A program made the position numbers and the translations under genes. Under the pieces are notes generated by a model. That model was not told the origin of the DNA and made no database searches. It saw only the letters and a list, made by a program, of their open reading frames with translations. Positions 6,670 through 13,764 of a stretch of DNA of 14,901 nucleotides are shown here, one piece after another. The stretch comes from JBDRLH01 sp043813215 (GTDB taxonomy: Bacteria > Patescibacteriota > Minisyncoccia > Minisyncoccales > JAQTPW01), in the NCBI GenBank assembly GCA_043813215.1, contig JBDRLH010000036.1, positions 1 to 14,901 on the forward strand, in the 5' to 3' direction. Within the stretch, counting starts at the first letter, position 1. Every line of letters begins with the position of its first letter.

Positions 6670-7879
6670 ATAATTTCACGAATTTTTTGAACAAGTTCCC
6701 TTTCTCTTTATAGTCTTTGAAAATGCTAAAACTGGTTGAGGCGCAGGAAAGCAGGCAAATTTTTCTTTTTGAAGTATTGCGATAAGCTATTTTTACAGCA
6801 TCTTTCATATTATTGACAAAAAACGCTTTCGGTAATTTTTTACCCTGAGCGAGCGAAGCGAATCCAAGGGCCTGCCAGATTTTTTCTCCAGTGGTCGGAA
6901 AAAATATCAGATTTTTAATTTTGCTTTCTAAAAGTTTTTTTGCCAGCTTTTCAAAATTTATTCCCCTATCATAACCGCCAAGCATTATTGTTTGGACATT
7001 ATTACCCAGGGCCGCTATGGCGAAAATAGCGGTTTCAGGAATTGTTGACAAGGCATCGTTATAAAAAGTAATCCCTTTGAATGTTCCGACGTTTTCCAGC
7101 CGATGTTCTAAGGGTTTGAAATTTTTTATCGTTTTTTCAATTTTTTCTTTCGGGATTTTGAAGATTTTACCGATTTTTCGGGCGGCATTTCTGTCCAAAT
7201 CATAATATTCACCCGTAATCGGAATTTTTTTTGCTTTTGATTTTTGGGCGAATTTTGACACCAATTCGTCGTTTTTATTAAAAACCAGGTAATCTTTTTT
7301 ATTTTGCCAGAGAGTTATATTTGCTTTTGCTCGGGCATATTCCTGGTAATTTCTGTAATAATCCAGGTGCTCGTGAAAAACATTTAGAAATACGGCAATG
7401 TGCGGTGAACGTTTAAGATTATATAACTGATGGCTGGAAAGTTCATAGACATAAGTATTATCGGGCTTGGCGGAAAATAAAAGATTAAGAACTGGTTTTC
7501 CAATATTGCCGACCAAGTGAACTTTTTTGCCGGCATGCTTTAGTATTGCGTAGCATAGCGAAGCAGTAGTGCTTTTTCCTTTTGTCCCCGTAATGCCGAC
7601 TATATTTCCGGGACAATTGGCAAAAAAAATATCAGTTTGAGTGATAATTTTACTTAAACTTGCTTTTGGCAAGATTTTAAAAGGAATCCCCGGGGATTTT
7701 ATAATTACATCGTAATTCCTCAAAACCTTGAGATAATTTTTGTCAAATTTCTGATCGGCAATGTCAATTTTTTTCTTAGAAAAAAGTTTTTTCAAAAACC
7801 TTAAAGTGTCTTTCCCCTCTTCGCCAAATCCTAAAATGAGAATTTTTTTGTTTTTTAACTCGCTTAGCTTTATAACCAT
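6653..7879 (-). CDS. murD: UDP-N-acetylmuramoyl-L-alanine--glutamate ligase, MurD2-like
   Basis: This ATP-dependent Mur ligase (408 residues) adds glutamate to UDP-MurNAc-L-Ala. Features in order are a Rossmann UDP domain (ILGFGEEGK, 15-23), P-loop GTKGKST (98-104), ELSSHQL (146-152, classically SSFQL), FHEHLDYY (168-175), K185 as the likely carbamylated lysine, LEHRLE (257-262), NDALSTIPE (274-282) and LGGYDRG (300-306). Classical D-Glu MurD has NDSKATN where this protein has NDALSTI. The altered block, SSHQL and the neighbouring murL suggest the L-Glu-adding MurD2 type, which is an inference. Residues about 338-347 are encoded by a small palindrome-like repeat. ATG at 7879 is preceded by AGG at a usable distance. 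The gene follows murL by 9 nt and overlaps ftsW by 17 nt. Confidence 0.93.
   Translation of the reverse strand: MVIKLSELKNKKILILGFGEEGKDTLRFLKKLFSKKKIDIADQKFDKNYLKVLRNYDVIIKSPGIPFKILPKASLSKIITQTDIFFANCPGNIVGITGTKGKSTTASLCYAILKHAGKKVHLVGNIGKPVLNLLFSAKPDNTYVYELSSHQLYNLKRSPHIAVFLNVFHEHLDYYRNYQEYARAKANITLWQNKKDYLVFNKNDELVSKFAQKSKAKKIPITGEYYDLDRNAARKIGKIFKIPKEKIEKTIKNFKPLEHRLENVGTFKGITFYNDALSTIPETAIFAIAALGNNVQTIMLGGYDRGINFEKLAKKLLESKIKNLIFFPTTGEKIWQALGFASLAQGKKLPKAFFVNNMKDAVKIAYRNTSKRKICLLSCASTSFSIFKDYKEKGNLFKKFVKLYGKKG
6843..6870. repeat. Short inverted-repeat element inside murD
   Basis: The 28-bp segment begins CCCTGAGCGAG and ends CCAAGGG, with complementary CCCT/AGGG ends and internal GCGA repeats. 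It resembles the small dispersed palindromes (CCCTGAGC...GAAGGG type) common in many environmental bacteria, CPR included, although I recall this from general knowledge and could not search. It is GC-richer than its surroundings and encodes LGFASLAQG, residues that look like an in-frame insertion in a surface loop of the MurD C-terminal domain. Confidence 0.5.
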
Positions 7880-7888
7880 ATTTGCCTA

Positions 7889-9169
7889 TTATATTTTAAA
7901 ATGACGCAATAGATATGGTAACTTTTTACCTCTTGTTTTTTTAATTGCCGAAAACAAAGCTTTTTTGGTTTCTGCTTTGGTGCCGATGCACTCAAATGGT
8001 TTTGGAGTTTTTTTGCCTATTAGCGCCTTCATTGCCGGCAGCAATCCCCTATTTTCAAAAATATCATTGCCGAAAATTTTCAAAAGCTCTTTTTTTTCCA
8101 AATAAGGATATAAACTCATATAAACAAAAAGACATTTTAGACAGTTCCCGCACCAACGTTTTTTGTCGGCGGCGCCGATTTTCATCCCCGCATTGCAGCT
8201 GGAAAAAACCGGAAAATATTGCGGGTAATCTGTCAGCATTTTTGAAATTTCCAGTTCTCCGTATTTTCGTAAATAACTGAAATAATGTATATTTTTTGCC
8301 AGATATTTTTTGACGTACTCGGAAAACATTTTTTCAAATACTGCGCTTTTTGCCCATTGATGATTAATTGTTTTTCCGAGATATTTTACATTGCCCTCTT
8401 CGGCACTTTTTTCGTTTGAGAAAGCGATATTTTTATAATCAAATACTACGGCGCACAAAACAGACATAAACGACAAAACGCCGGTAAACGGGGTGTGGCC
8501 GTTTAAAAATCCGCGCTTATTCAAATTCAGTAATTTTTTATCAATTATCCGTTTTACGATAATTTGTTTTTTGATTTTTGATACCCTGGCTGTCTTTTGA
8601 ATTTTTTCTATCGGGTTTACGATGAATAAAGATATTTCGTTTTTTAATTTTTTTAATTTTTCTAATGTCACAATAGAATCCCTTCCTCCGGCAAAGGGCA
8701 CCAAATACCTGTTTTTTAATTTTCTCGAGTATATTTTTCCTATTTTTTCATCGGGAGAAATAATTTGTAAAAAATTCGGGCGTTTCCAGTCAATTTTATT
8801 TTCGTAATAAAATTGGCCCATTCCGTCAATAAATAAATTTTTCCACCAATTAATTTGCGCCGGAATCAGCCCGCCTGCTCGGATTTCAATCTCAGGAGAG
8901 CAGGTCGCCTTCCAGTAGCTCAACATTTCCATCAGACCGACATGAAAAATTAAATTATTCAATACTTCGTTTCCCATTCCAGCCAATCGTTTTTTGTCTA
9001 CATTTTCTATGATTATTTTCGGTTGAAATGTTATATCAGGTTTAATTCTGAAAGAAAAAACTATTTTCAAGTCGTTTCCGGAAATTTTATAATCGTATTT
9101 TTCATAAATAAAACGCGAATATTTAATTCGTAAGTTTTGAGTTTTGAGCTTTGAATTTTGAGCTTGCAT
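7889..9169 (-). CDS. murL: UDP-MurNAc-L-Ala-L-Glu epimerase, MurL family
   Basis: The 426-residue protein matches what I know of MurL, described from Xanthomonas, which epimerises the terminal L-Glu of UDP-MurNAc-L-Ala-L-Glu to D-Glu with ATP after MurD2 adds it. Visible marks are EMLSYWKATCSPEIEI (81-96), QINWWKNL (105-112), a PP-loop-like PFAGGRDSIVTLE (158-170; the usual GGKDS lysine is Arg here), NGHTPF (223-228), SNEKSAEEGN (251-260), NHQW (269-272) and WCGNCLKC (339-346), a three-cysteine cluster that could bind metal. It lies between mraY and murD, 5 nt after mraY and 9 nt before murD, exactly where such an enzyme would be expected. The first ~12 codons are made of a 7-nt repeat and are probably not conserved, but no other ATG, GTG or TTG start is seen before M65. 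AGGA lies 8 nt before the ATG. An older annotation would be 'hypothetical protein'. Confidence 0.82.
   Translation of the reverse strand: MQAQNSKLKTQNLRIKYSRFIYEKYDYKISGNDLKIVFSFRIKPDITFQPKIIIENVDKKRLAGMGNEVLNNLIFHVGLMEMLSYWKATCSPEIEIRAGGLIPAQINWWKNLFIDGMGQFYYENKIDWKRPNFLQIISPDEKIGKIYSRKLKNRYLVPFAGGRDSIVTLEKLKKLKNEISLFIVNPIEKIQKTARVSKIKKQIIVKRIIDKKLLNLNKRGFLNGHTPFTGVLSFMSVLCAVVFDYKNIAFSNEKSAEEGNVKYLGKTINHQWAKSAVFEKMFSEYVKKYLAKNIHYFSYLRKYGELEISKMLTDYPQYFPVFSSCNAGMKIGAADKKRWCGNCLKCLFVYMSLYPYLEKKELLKIFGNDIFENRGLLPAMKALIGKKTPKPFECIGTKAETKKALFSAIKKTRGKKLPYLLRHFKI
9134..9168. repeat. Heptanucleotide tandem repeat in the first codons of murL
   Basis: Five consecutive 7-base units in register read, on the minus strand, TGCAAGC, TCAAAAT, TCAAAGC, TCAAAAC, TCAAAAC. 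They begin directly after the A of the murL ATG and encode its N-terminal residues 1-12. The unit resembles short tandem heptamer repeats known from cyanobacteria and other genomes. Seven is not a multiple of three, so loss or gain of a copy would shift the murL reading frame. Confidence 0.8.
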
Positions 9170-9174
9170 AGGTT

Positions 9175-10254
9175 TTATCCTAGCAGTTTAATGGCTACCC
9201 CGATGGACATAAAGATCACGCTGATTATCCAAAAACGCATAGTCACCTGTTCTGGTTTCCAACCCTTGGCTTCAAAGTGATGATGGATCGGGGTGGAGAG
9301 CCAAATTTTTTTATGGCGGAGTTTTTTGGATAATAATTGTAAAATAATCGAACCGACTTCTATCACTAAAAGTCCGGCAATAATCGGCAAAACTGCCACA
9401 GAGTCGGTTAAAAACGCCACAACTGCCATCGTAGAAGTCAACCCCAGGATCCCGGTTTCAGTCATATAAAATCTGGCCGGAGGGATGTTAAACCACAAAA
9501 AAGCGAACAAAGATCCCATTATAACCGCGCAAAATGCCGCCAGTTCAATTTTTCCTTGGGCGAAGCTGATAATCGTAAAAGCTCCGAAAATTGAGGCGAA
9601 AACTCCGCCGGATAACCCGTCTAGTCCGTCAATTACTCCGCCTGACCAGGAAGCCAGCATCACCAGCACAAAAAGAGGGATAATCCAAAATCCCATGAAA
9701 AAGTCTATACCCTGCGGAAAATTAAACAAAAGCGGAATATGGATTGTCGTCCAGTCCAATTGGAAATAAAACCACAATCCTCCAACCAGACCTATTAAAG
9801 CGACGACAAGAAGTCTTCGCCAAAAGCTCATCCCTCCACCGATATATTTTCCTTTTCCGTAGACGGTCAGAATATCGTCTATTAACCCGACTATTGAAGC
9901 CACAACAAGCGTGAATAAGGGCAGCCAGGTTTCAGAGCGCGTTAAAAAATTTAGTTTTTTAAACCACCATGGGTCGCTAAGGCGCGATATGGCAAAAAAT
10001 AAAAAAATGATAATCAGCATCGGAATCCAAATGACCAACCCCCCGCCCCGCGGAACCGTTGTTTCCCTGTTTTTATGCAAAGAATTAAAAACTTCAGCGT
10101 TTTCTCCGGTAATGGTTTTTTCACGGGCGGTTTTTTTCCAAAACTTCAATTTATTTAAAAATTTAATTAAAAATCGCGACAGAAAAAAAGTTAATGCCGC
10201 TGAAATTGCCGAGAGAAGTAAAATTTTTATGACGTTGAAAGTAAATAATGTCAT
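9175..10254 (-). CDS. mraY: Phospho-N-acetylmuramoyl-pentapeptide transferase
   Basis: MraY transfers phospho-MurNAc-pentapeptide to undecaprenyl phosphate in the membrane, producing lipid I. The 359-residue protein is a multi-span PNPT-family enzyme with VPRGGG (67-72), the aspartate pair GLIDDI (123-128), VIDGLDGLSGG (207-217) and the HHHFEAKGW signature (324-332). Where MraY normally has a GDxGS metal-ligand motif, this protein reads FYMTETGILGL (262-272), with E266 in place of Asp. I place the start at the ATG at 10254 instead of an in-frame upstream codon at 10323. It makes an ATGA overlap with the preceding kelch gene, and the protein then begins directly before the first membrane helix (MTLFTFNVIKILLL). 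murL follows after 5 nt. Confidence 0.95.
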   Translation of the reverse strand: MTLFTFNVIKILLLSAISAALTFFLSRFLIKFLNKLKFWKKTAREKTITGENAEVFNSLHKNRETTVPRGGGLVIWIPMLIIIFLFFAISRLSDPWWFKKLNFLTRSETWLPLFTLVVASIVGLIDDILTVYGKGKYIGGGMSFWRRLLVVALIGLVGGLWFYFQLDWTTIHIPLLFNFPQGIDFFMGFWIIPLFVLVMLASWSGGVIDGLDGLSGGVFASIFGAFTIISFAQGKIELAAFCAVIMGSLFAFLWFNIPPARFYMTETGILGLTSTMAVVAFLTDSVAVLPIIAGLLVIEVGSIILQLLSKKLRHKKIWLSTPIHHHFEAKGWKPEQVTMRFWIISVIFMSIGVAIKLLG

Positions 10255-11357
10255 AGTGTTGTTGTTGAATACCAAACTTCGTTTGTCCATTGCCAGTTTG
10301 AATTCATGCCGCCTAAAATCCAAATTTTATCTTGGAAAATAACCGCGCAAGAATCTTCCCTGCCAAGCCAGACAGGGTTTTTATCGGTTTTTTGCCAGTT
10401 TATCCCATCGTCTGAATACCAGACGTCATTTGCTCCGCCATTTATTGAGTCATTAAACCTGCCCAAAAGCCAAAGCTTATTTTTATAAGCCAGCATATTG
10501 TGCCCTTGGCGTCTTTCCCAAGGAGGATTGTCTGTTGCCAGGCTCCAGTTTATGCCGTCGTCCGAATACCAGACGTCATTAAAAACATTGCCCTTTAAGT
10601 CCATGCCGCCTGATAACCACAATTTATTATCAAAAACCGCAACCGCATGGTCCCATCTCGGCGCCCATTGCGCCAAGTCTGTTGCCAGGCTCCAGTTTAT
10701 CCCGTCTTCTGAATACCAGATGTCATTTCTGGTTTCTTTTTTATCGTATCTTACTCCGCCCATCAGCCAAATTTTATCTTTAAAAACAATCAAAGTATGT
10801 CCCTCTATCGCCGGCCAAGCAGTGCTGGTTGCGGCTTCTTGCCAGTTTACGCCGTCGTCCGAATACCAGATGTCATTTTTATAATTTATATAAGGACCCC
10901 ATCCTCCCATTAACCACATCTTGTCTTTAAAAGCGACCACCTGGATTGATCTCCTGTTGCTCCAGGGGGTATTCGTCGCTACTTGTGTCCAGTTTACTCC
11001 GTTATCAGAAACCCAGACATCTTTAAAATATAGTGAATTCCAATACTCAACTGTATTGGGAGTCAGGACATTTTCATCTCCATTTAATCCTCCCATCAGC
11101 CAGATTTTATCTTTAAAAACGACAACGGCATGCGAATCTCTTTTTGACCAATCGGCGTTCAAAGTCGCTTCTATCCAGTCCAGAGAGGCGGGATTAAAAT
11201 TTTCGTTATTTTCCTTCAGTGAATTTTCCTGTTGGAGGTTATTCTGCCAGTTAAAATTAATTTCAGGTTTTTTGATAAAATAAAAAATTCCGGTAAAAAG
11301 CAAGGCGGACAACGATACTAAAAATACCGATATTAATAATGAATTCTTAGGAGGCAT
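10251..11357 (-). CDS. Membrane-anchored six-blade kelch-repeat protein
   Basis: This 368-residue protein has one N-terminal membrane helix (about residues 6-28, LLISVFLVSLSALLFTGIFY), a short polar linker rich in Asn and Glu, and then six kelch units of 45-60 residues. Each contains FKDKIWLMGG-like and NDVWYSDDGINW-like strands. The chain ends at NEVWYSTTTL, while the segment just before blade 1 (SLDWIEATLNADW) supplies the missing DGINW..AT strand, so the propeller probably closes by pairing its two ends. With no enzyme motif, a ligand- or protein-binding role outside the cytoplasm is the best inference. ATG at 11357 is preferred over an adjacent TTG at 11360. It follows the carboxypeptidase gene by 4 nt and is coupled to mraY by an ATGA overlap, which ties it to wall synthesis. 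Its specific partner is unknown. Confidence 0.88.
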   Translation of the reverse strand: MPPKNSLLISVFLVSLSALLFTGIFYFIKKPEINFNWQNNLQQENSLKENNENFNPASLDWIEATLNADWSKRDSHAVVVFKDKIWLMGGLNGDENVLTPNTVEYWNSLYFKDVWVSDNGVNWTQVATNTPWSNRRSIQVVAFKDKMWLMGGWGPYINYKNDIWYSDDGVNWQEAATSTAWPAIEGHTLIVFKDKIWLMGGVRYDKKETRNDIWYSEDGINWSLATDLAQWAPRWDHAVAVFDNKLWLSGGMDLKGNVFNDVWYSDDGINWSLATDNPPWERRQGHNMLAYKNKLWLLGRFNDSINGGANDVWYSDDGINWQKTDKNPVWLGREDSCAVIFQDKIWILGGMNSNWQWTNEVWYSTTTL

Positions 11358-11361
11358 CAAA

Positions 11362-12309
11362 TTACGGCAAAAGCCAATTGATTATTTTTTGCATTTCCTG
11401 AATGCGCAATTCTTCGGTGGCGGCTCCCAAGACTATATTTACAAAAATATTTTTCTTTGTATCCTGGAAGATAAATAAAACGCTGCCTTTAGCATTTTTG
11501 GTAAAGCCAGTTTTCCCGCCGATTAGTTTCTGCTCCTCATTCAGCTTTAGATCAAAAATGCCGTTTTCAACCGGAGTGTTATAACCTTCTTTGGTAAATT
11601 CAAAAATTATCGGTTGTTTTTTAAAAATATAGTCGATTAATTTTACCAAATCTTGAGCAGTAGAATGATTCAATTCATTTATCGCCGGATGGCTTGTTTT
11701 TCTTGGGTCAAGCCCGGTCGGATTTATGAAATAAGTATAATTCAGACCAAGCTCTCTGGCTTTTTCATTCATTTTAGCAACAAAGATATTTTCTCCGATT
11801 GTTTCTGAAAGCGCAAAAGCTCCGTCATTGCTTGAATAAACCAGCATTAGCTCCATCAGTTTTTCTAAGGTATATTTTTCTCCGGCGGCCAGATTGCCGT
11901 ATTTTGGGGTATTGCCTTGGCTGGCGGCTTCTTTTGAAACAGTGATTACTTCAGAAAAATTAAAACTTGCCGGATTTTCCATAACAATCAGAGCCGTCAT
12001 CAGTTTGGTTAAAGAAGCAATCGGCAAAGGTTTTTTGATATTTTTATCAAGCAATATCGCTTGCCTTCCATCAGGTGAAATTTTCACAGAAATCGCCGCA
12101 TCAGCTTCAATCTCAGGGGCGGGAGTTTTCACTTGCCCGTCGGCAGGCAGAGGTTTTTTTCGCAGCTCAAAAGAAACCATGCTTTCTAACGGTTTCATAA
12201 TTTGAGCTGTCAGATAAGAGTCCAGGCTGTTTTGAAGAGAATTGACTCCCCAAAAAACCGGCAAGCTGAACAATAATGCTCCTATGAAAAATTTAATTGA
12301 TTTCGTCAT
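11362..12309 (-). CDS. Serine-type D-Ala-D-Ala carboxypeptidase (peptidase S11, PBP5-like)
   Basis: This is a penicillin-binding protein of family S11 that removes the terminal D-Ala from stem peptides outside the membrane. The 315-residue chain has an N-terminal hydrophobic helix (about 5-22) acting as signal or anchor. A Pro-rich linker follows, then the catalytic triad of motifs: SLTK with S99 and K102, SSN at 159-161 and KTG at 266-268. The protein stops soon after the catalytic domain, so it lacks the C-terminal beta domain and amphipathic anchor of E. coli PBP5; the N-terminal helix may anchor it instead. It overlaps the end of aspS by 17 nt and precedes the kelch gene by 4 nt. The symbol dacA/dacF is plausible, but the subfamily is not resolved. 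Confidence 0.92.
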   Translation of the reverse strand: MTKSIKFFIGALLFSLPVFWGVNSLQNSLDSYLTAQIMKPLESMVSFELRKKPLPADGQVKTPAPEIEADAAISVKISPDGRQAILLDKNIKKPLPIASLTKLMTALIVMENPASFNFSEVITVSKEAASQGNTPKYGNLAAGEKYTLEKLMELMLVYSSNDGAFALSETIGENIFVAKMNEKARELGLNYTYFINPTGLDPRKTSHPAINELNHSTAQDLVKLIDYIFKKQPIIFEFTKEGYNTPVENGIFDLKLNEEQKLIGGKTGFTKNAKGSVLFIFQDTKKNIFVNIVLGAATEELRIQEMQKIINWLLP

Positions 12310-13660
12310 TTTTTTGTTTTTTCTCTTTTTTATCTTTTTTTTCCGGTTGCAAAACAGACAGTCTTAAGTCTACCCTTTCCATGTCGCGCGGGAATAAGCT
12401 GGCTTCCCTGACATTGGCAAGCTTTAAAACATTTTTTGTCATTCTTTCTAAGCCAAAGGAAAAGCCCCCTTCGGGCGGCATGCCGAATTTAAACGCTTGC
12501 AAATAGATTTCAAAATCTTTGGGGTCTAACCCCCTTTCTTTTATGGTTTTTATAAGTTCTTGATAATCATTGATTCTCTGGCTACCGCTGGCCATTTCCA
12601 TGCCTCTGAATAATAAATCATAGCTCAAACTGTATTCAGGATTTTTAGGATCGGGCATGGTATAAAAAGCCCTCTTTTTTGTCGGGTAATGCGTAATTGT
12701 GACCAGGTCGCTTCCCTTTTCTTTTTTTGCCCACTGGCAAATGTCTGCTTCGTCTTCTGGCCCCAAGTCTTTTTCCCTCCTGACATCTTTGCCGGTTTCC
12801 TTATAAATTATTTCCTGAGCTTCTTTTAAGGTTAATCTTGGAATTTTTCCAAAAGCGATTTTTTCTATACCGTAATCTTTCAAAACCTCCGGGCATCTTT
12901 CTTCCACATTTTTTAACATAGCCACCCCAACCTTTTCCAATAAATCCAGAAGTTCTTCAAAATCCACAAAACCAAATTCGCAATCCAGCTGTATGGACTC
13001 GGACAAATGCCTGGTGGTGACAGAGGGTTCGGCCCTGTAAGCATGCGAGACGAGATAAACTCTTTCAAAAATCGGCACCATGATTTGTTTGTAAAGCTGC
13101 GGGCTCTGGGTCATGTAGGCCGGATATCCGTAATAATTAACTTTAAAAACTTCAGCTCCTCCCTCTGTCGCCGAAGCTGAAATTGTCGGCACAAATATCT
13201 CCGTACATCCCAATTCTTGTGAAATTTTACGGAAACCCTCCATTAAAAACTCCTGTACTTTAAAAATATCTTTGACTTTTTCGTTTCTTAGGGTCAAAGC
13301 CCGAAAATCCAGCAATGTGGGCAGGGTTACATTCAGTTCCCTCAAATCAAAAGGCAAAACTTCGGCTTTGGCCAAAATTTTTATGGTTTCTGCGAATAAT
13401 TCGACGGTTCCGGTTGATATTTCTTTATTCATCATTTTTTCCGGTCTGGTTTGAACCTTTCCTTCTATTTCCGCAACAGTTTCGTCTTGAATGCCCTTTA
13501 GCGATTCCGGTTTTGATATAAAAACTTGCAAGAGGCCAGATCTATCACGCAAATCCAAAAAAGCGATTTTCCCGTGCGACCTGATGGCGTGAACCCAACC
13601 GGCCACTTTTACTTTTTGGCCGACTAATTTTGGCGTCTGGTTTATAAGTGTCCGTTCCAT
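12293..13660 (-). CDS. aspS: Aspartyl-tRNA synthetase, archaeal-type, probably non-discriminating
   Basis: This class II synthetase (455 residues) attaches Asp to tRNA. It has the compact archaeal/eukaryal AspRS form without the bacterial GAD insertion. An N-terminal OB-fold anticodon domain (about 1-105) is followed by the catalytic core with AYMTQSPQLYKQ (181-192), motif 2 around AYRAEPSVTTRHLSE (207-221), FRGMEMASGSQRIND (351-365) and motif 3 FGLERMT (402-408). QSPQLYKQ separates it from AsnRS. H24 in GWVHAIRS falls where archaeal AspRS specific for tRNA-Asp have Trp and relaxed ones His, so it may also form Asp-tRNA-Asn for GatCAB; that is an inference from family knowledge. A Lys-rich tail (441-455) is encoded partly in the 17-nt overlap with the carboxypeptidase gene. 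It is the first gene of the operon and has no Shine-Dalgarno motif. Confidence 0.92.
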   Translation of the reverse strand: MERTLINQTPKLVGQKVKVAGWVHAIRSHGKIAFLDLRDRSGLLQVFISKPESLKGIQDETVAEIEGKVQTRPEKMMNKEISTGTVELFAETIKILAKAEVLPFDLRELNVTLPTLLDFRALTLRNEKVKDIFKVQEFLMEGFRKISQELGCTEIFVPTISASATEGGAEVFKVNYYGYPAYMTQSPQLYKQIMVPIFERVYLVSHAYRAEPSVTTRHLSESIQLDCEFGFVDFEELLDLLEKVGVAMLKNVEERCPEVLKDYGIEKIAFGKIPRLTLKEAQEIIYKETGKDVRREKDLGPEDEADICQWAKKEKGSDLVTITHYPTKKRAFYTMPDPKNPEYSLSYDLLFRGMEMASGSQRINDYQELIKTIKERGLDPKDFEIYLQAFKFGMPPEGGFSFGLERMTKNVLKLANVREASLFPRDMERVDLRLSVLQPEKKDKKEKKQKNDEIN

Positions 13661-13683
13661 AATAGTTATATTTCAATTAATTA

Positions 13684-13689
13684 ATTATA
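13684..13689 (-). promoter_or_regulatory. -10 box of the aspS-mur operon promoter
   Basis: A perfect TATAAT preceded directly by TG is read on the minus strand, 23 nt upstream of the aspS ATG. This leaves a short leader of roughly 16 nt. The -35 region is a T-rich stretch that overlaps the tail of the upstream terminator and has no clear TTGACA match. The position, between a terminator and the first gene of the run, supports it as the operon promoter. Confidence 0.5.
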
Positions 13690-13701
13690 CATAATTTATT
13701 C

Positions 13702-13736
13702 AAAAATAAAAATAAAGCTCCGGTTTAGACGGAACT
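13702..13736 (-). terminator. Rho-independent terminator after the response regulator
   Basis: On the minus strand AGTTCCG pairs with CGGAGCT (13736-13730 with 13722-13716; seven pairs, one G-U) around a 7-base loop. A T-rich tract TTATTTTTATTTTT follows directly. It lies 29 nt after the response-regulator stop and separates the two-component genes from aspS. Confidence 0.75.
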
Positions 13737-13764
13737 TGATGTCAGAGATATAAAAATTATGCTT

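Noticed and set aside
7551..7582. Palindrome-like GCTTCGCTATGCTACGC stretch in murD
   Set aside because: It encodes the conserved STTASLCYAIL segment after the P-loop and needs no repeat to explain it.
10255..10323. Longer MraY starting at 10323
   Set aside because: The extra 23 residues are polar, lie inside the kelch coding region and precede the normal membrane start; the ATG at 10254 makes a clean ATGA overlap.
9911..10342. Plus-strand open reading frame of 143 codons and other plus-strand frames opposite the operon
   Set aside because: They are antisense shadows of mraY and neighbouring genes, with no recognisable protein features or start signals.
10358..10377. CCCTG...CAGGG palindrome in the last kelch blade as an inserted repeat
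   Set aside because: The encoded residues (NPVWLGRED) align with the same loop in the other blades, so nothing appears inserted.
10261..11100. Regularly spaced repeats resembling a CRISPR array
   Set aside because: The repetition is the DNA of the kelch blades, imperfect and in one open frame, with no spacer-like unique segments or cas genes.
12293..13660. Reading the class II synthetase as asparaginyl-tRNA synthetase
   Set aside because: The QSPQLYKQ and archaeal AspRS-type motif blocks fit AspRS; AsnRS normally has QSGQLY in this place.
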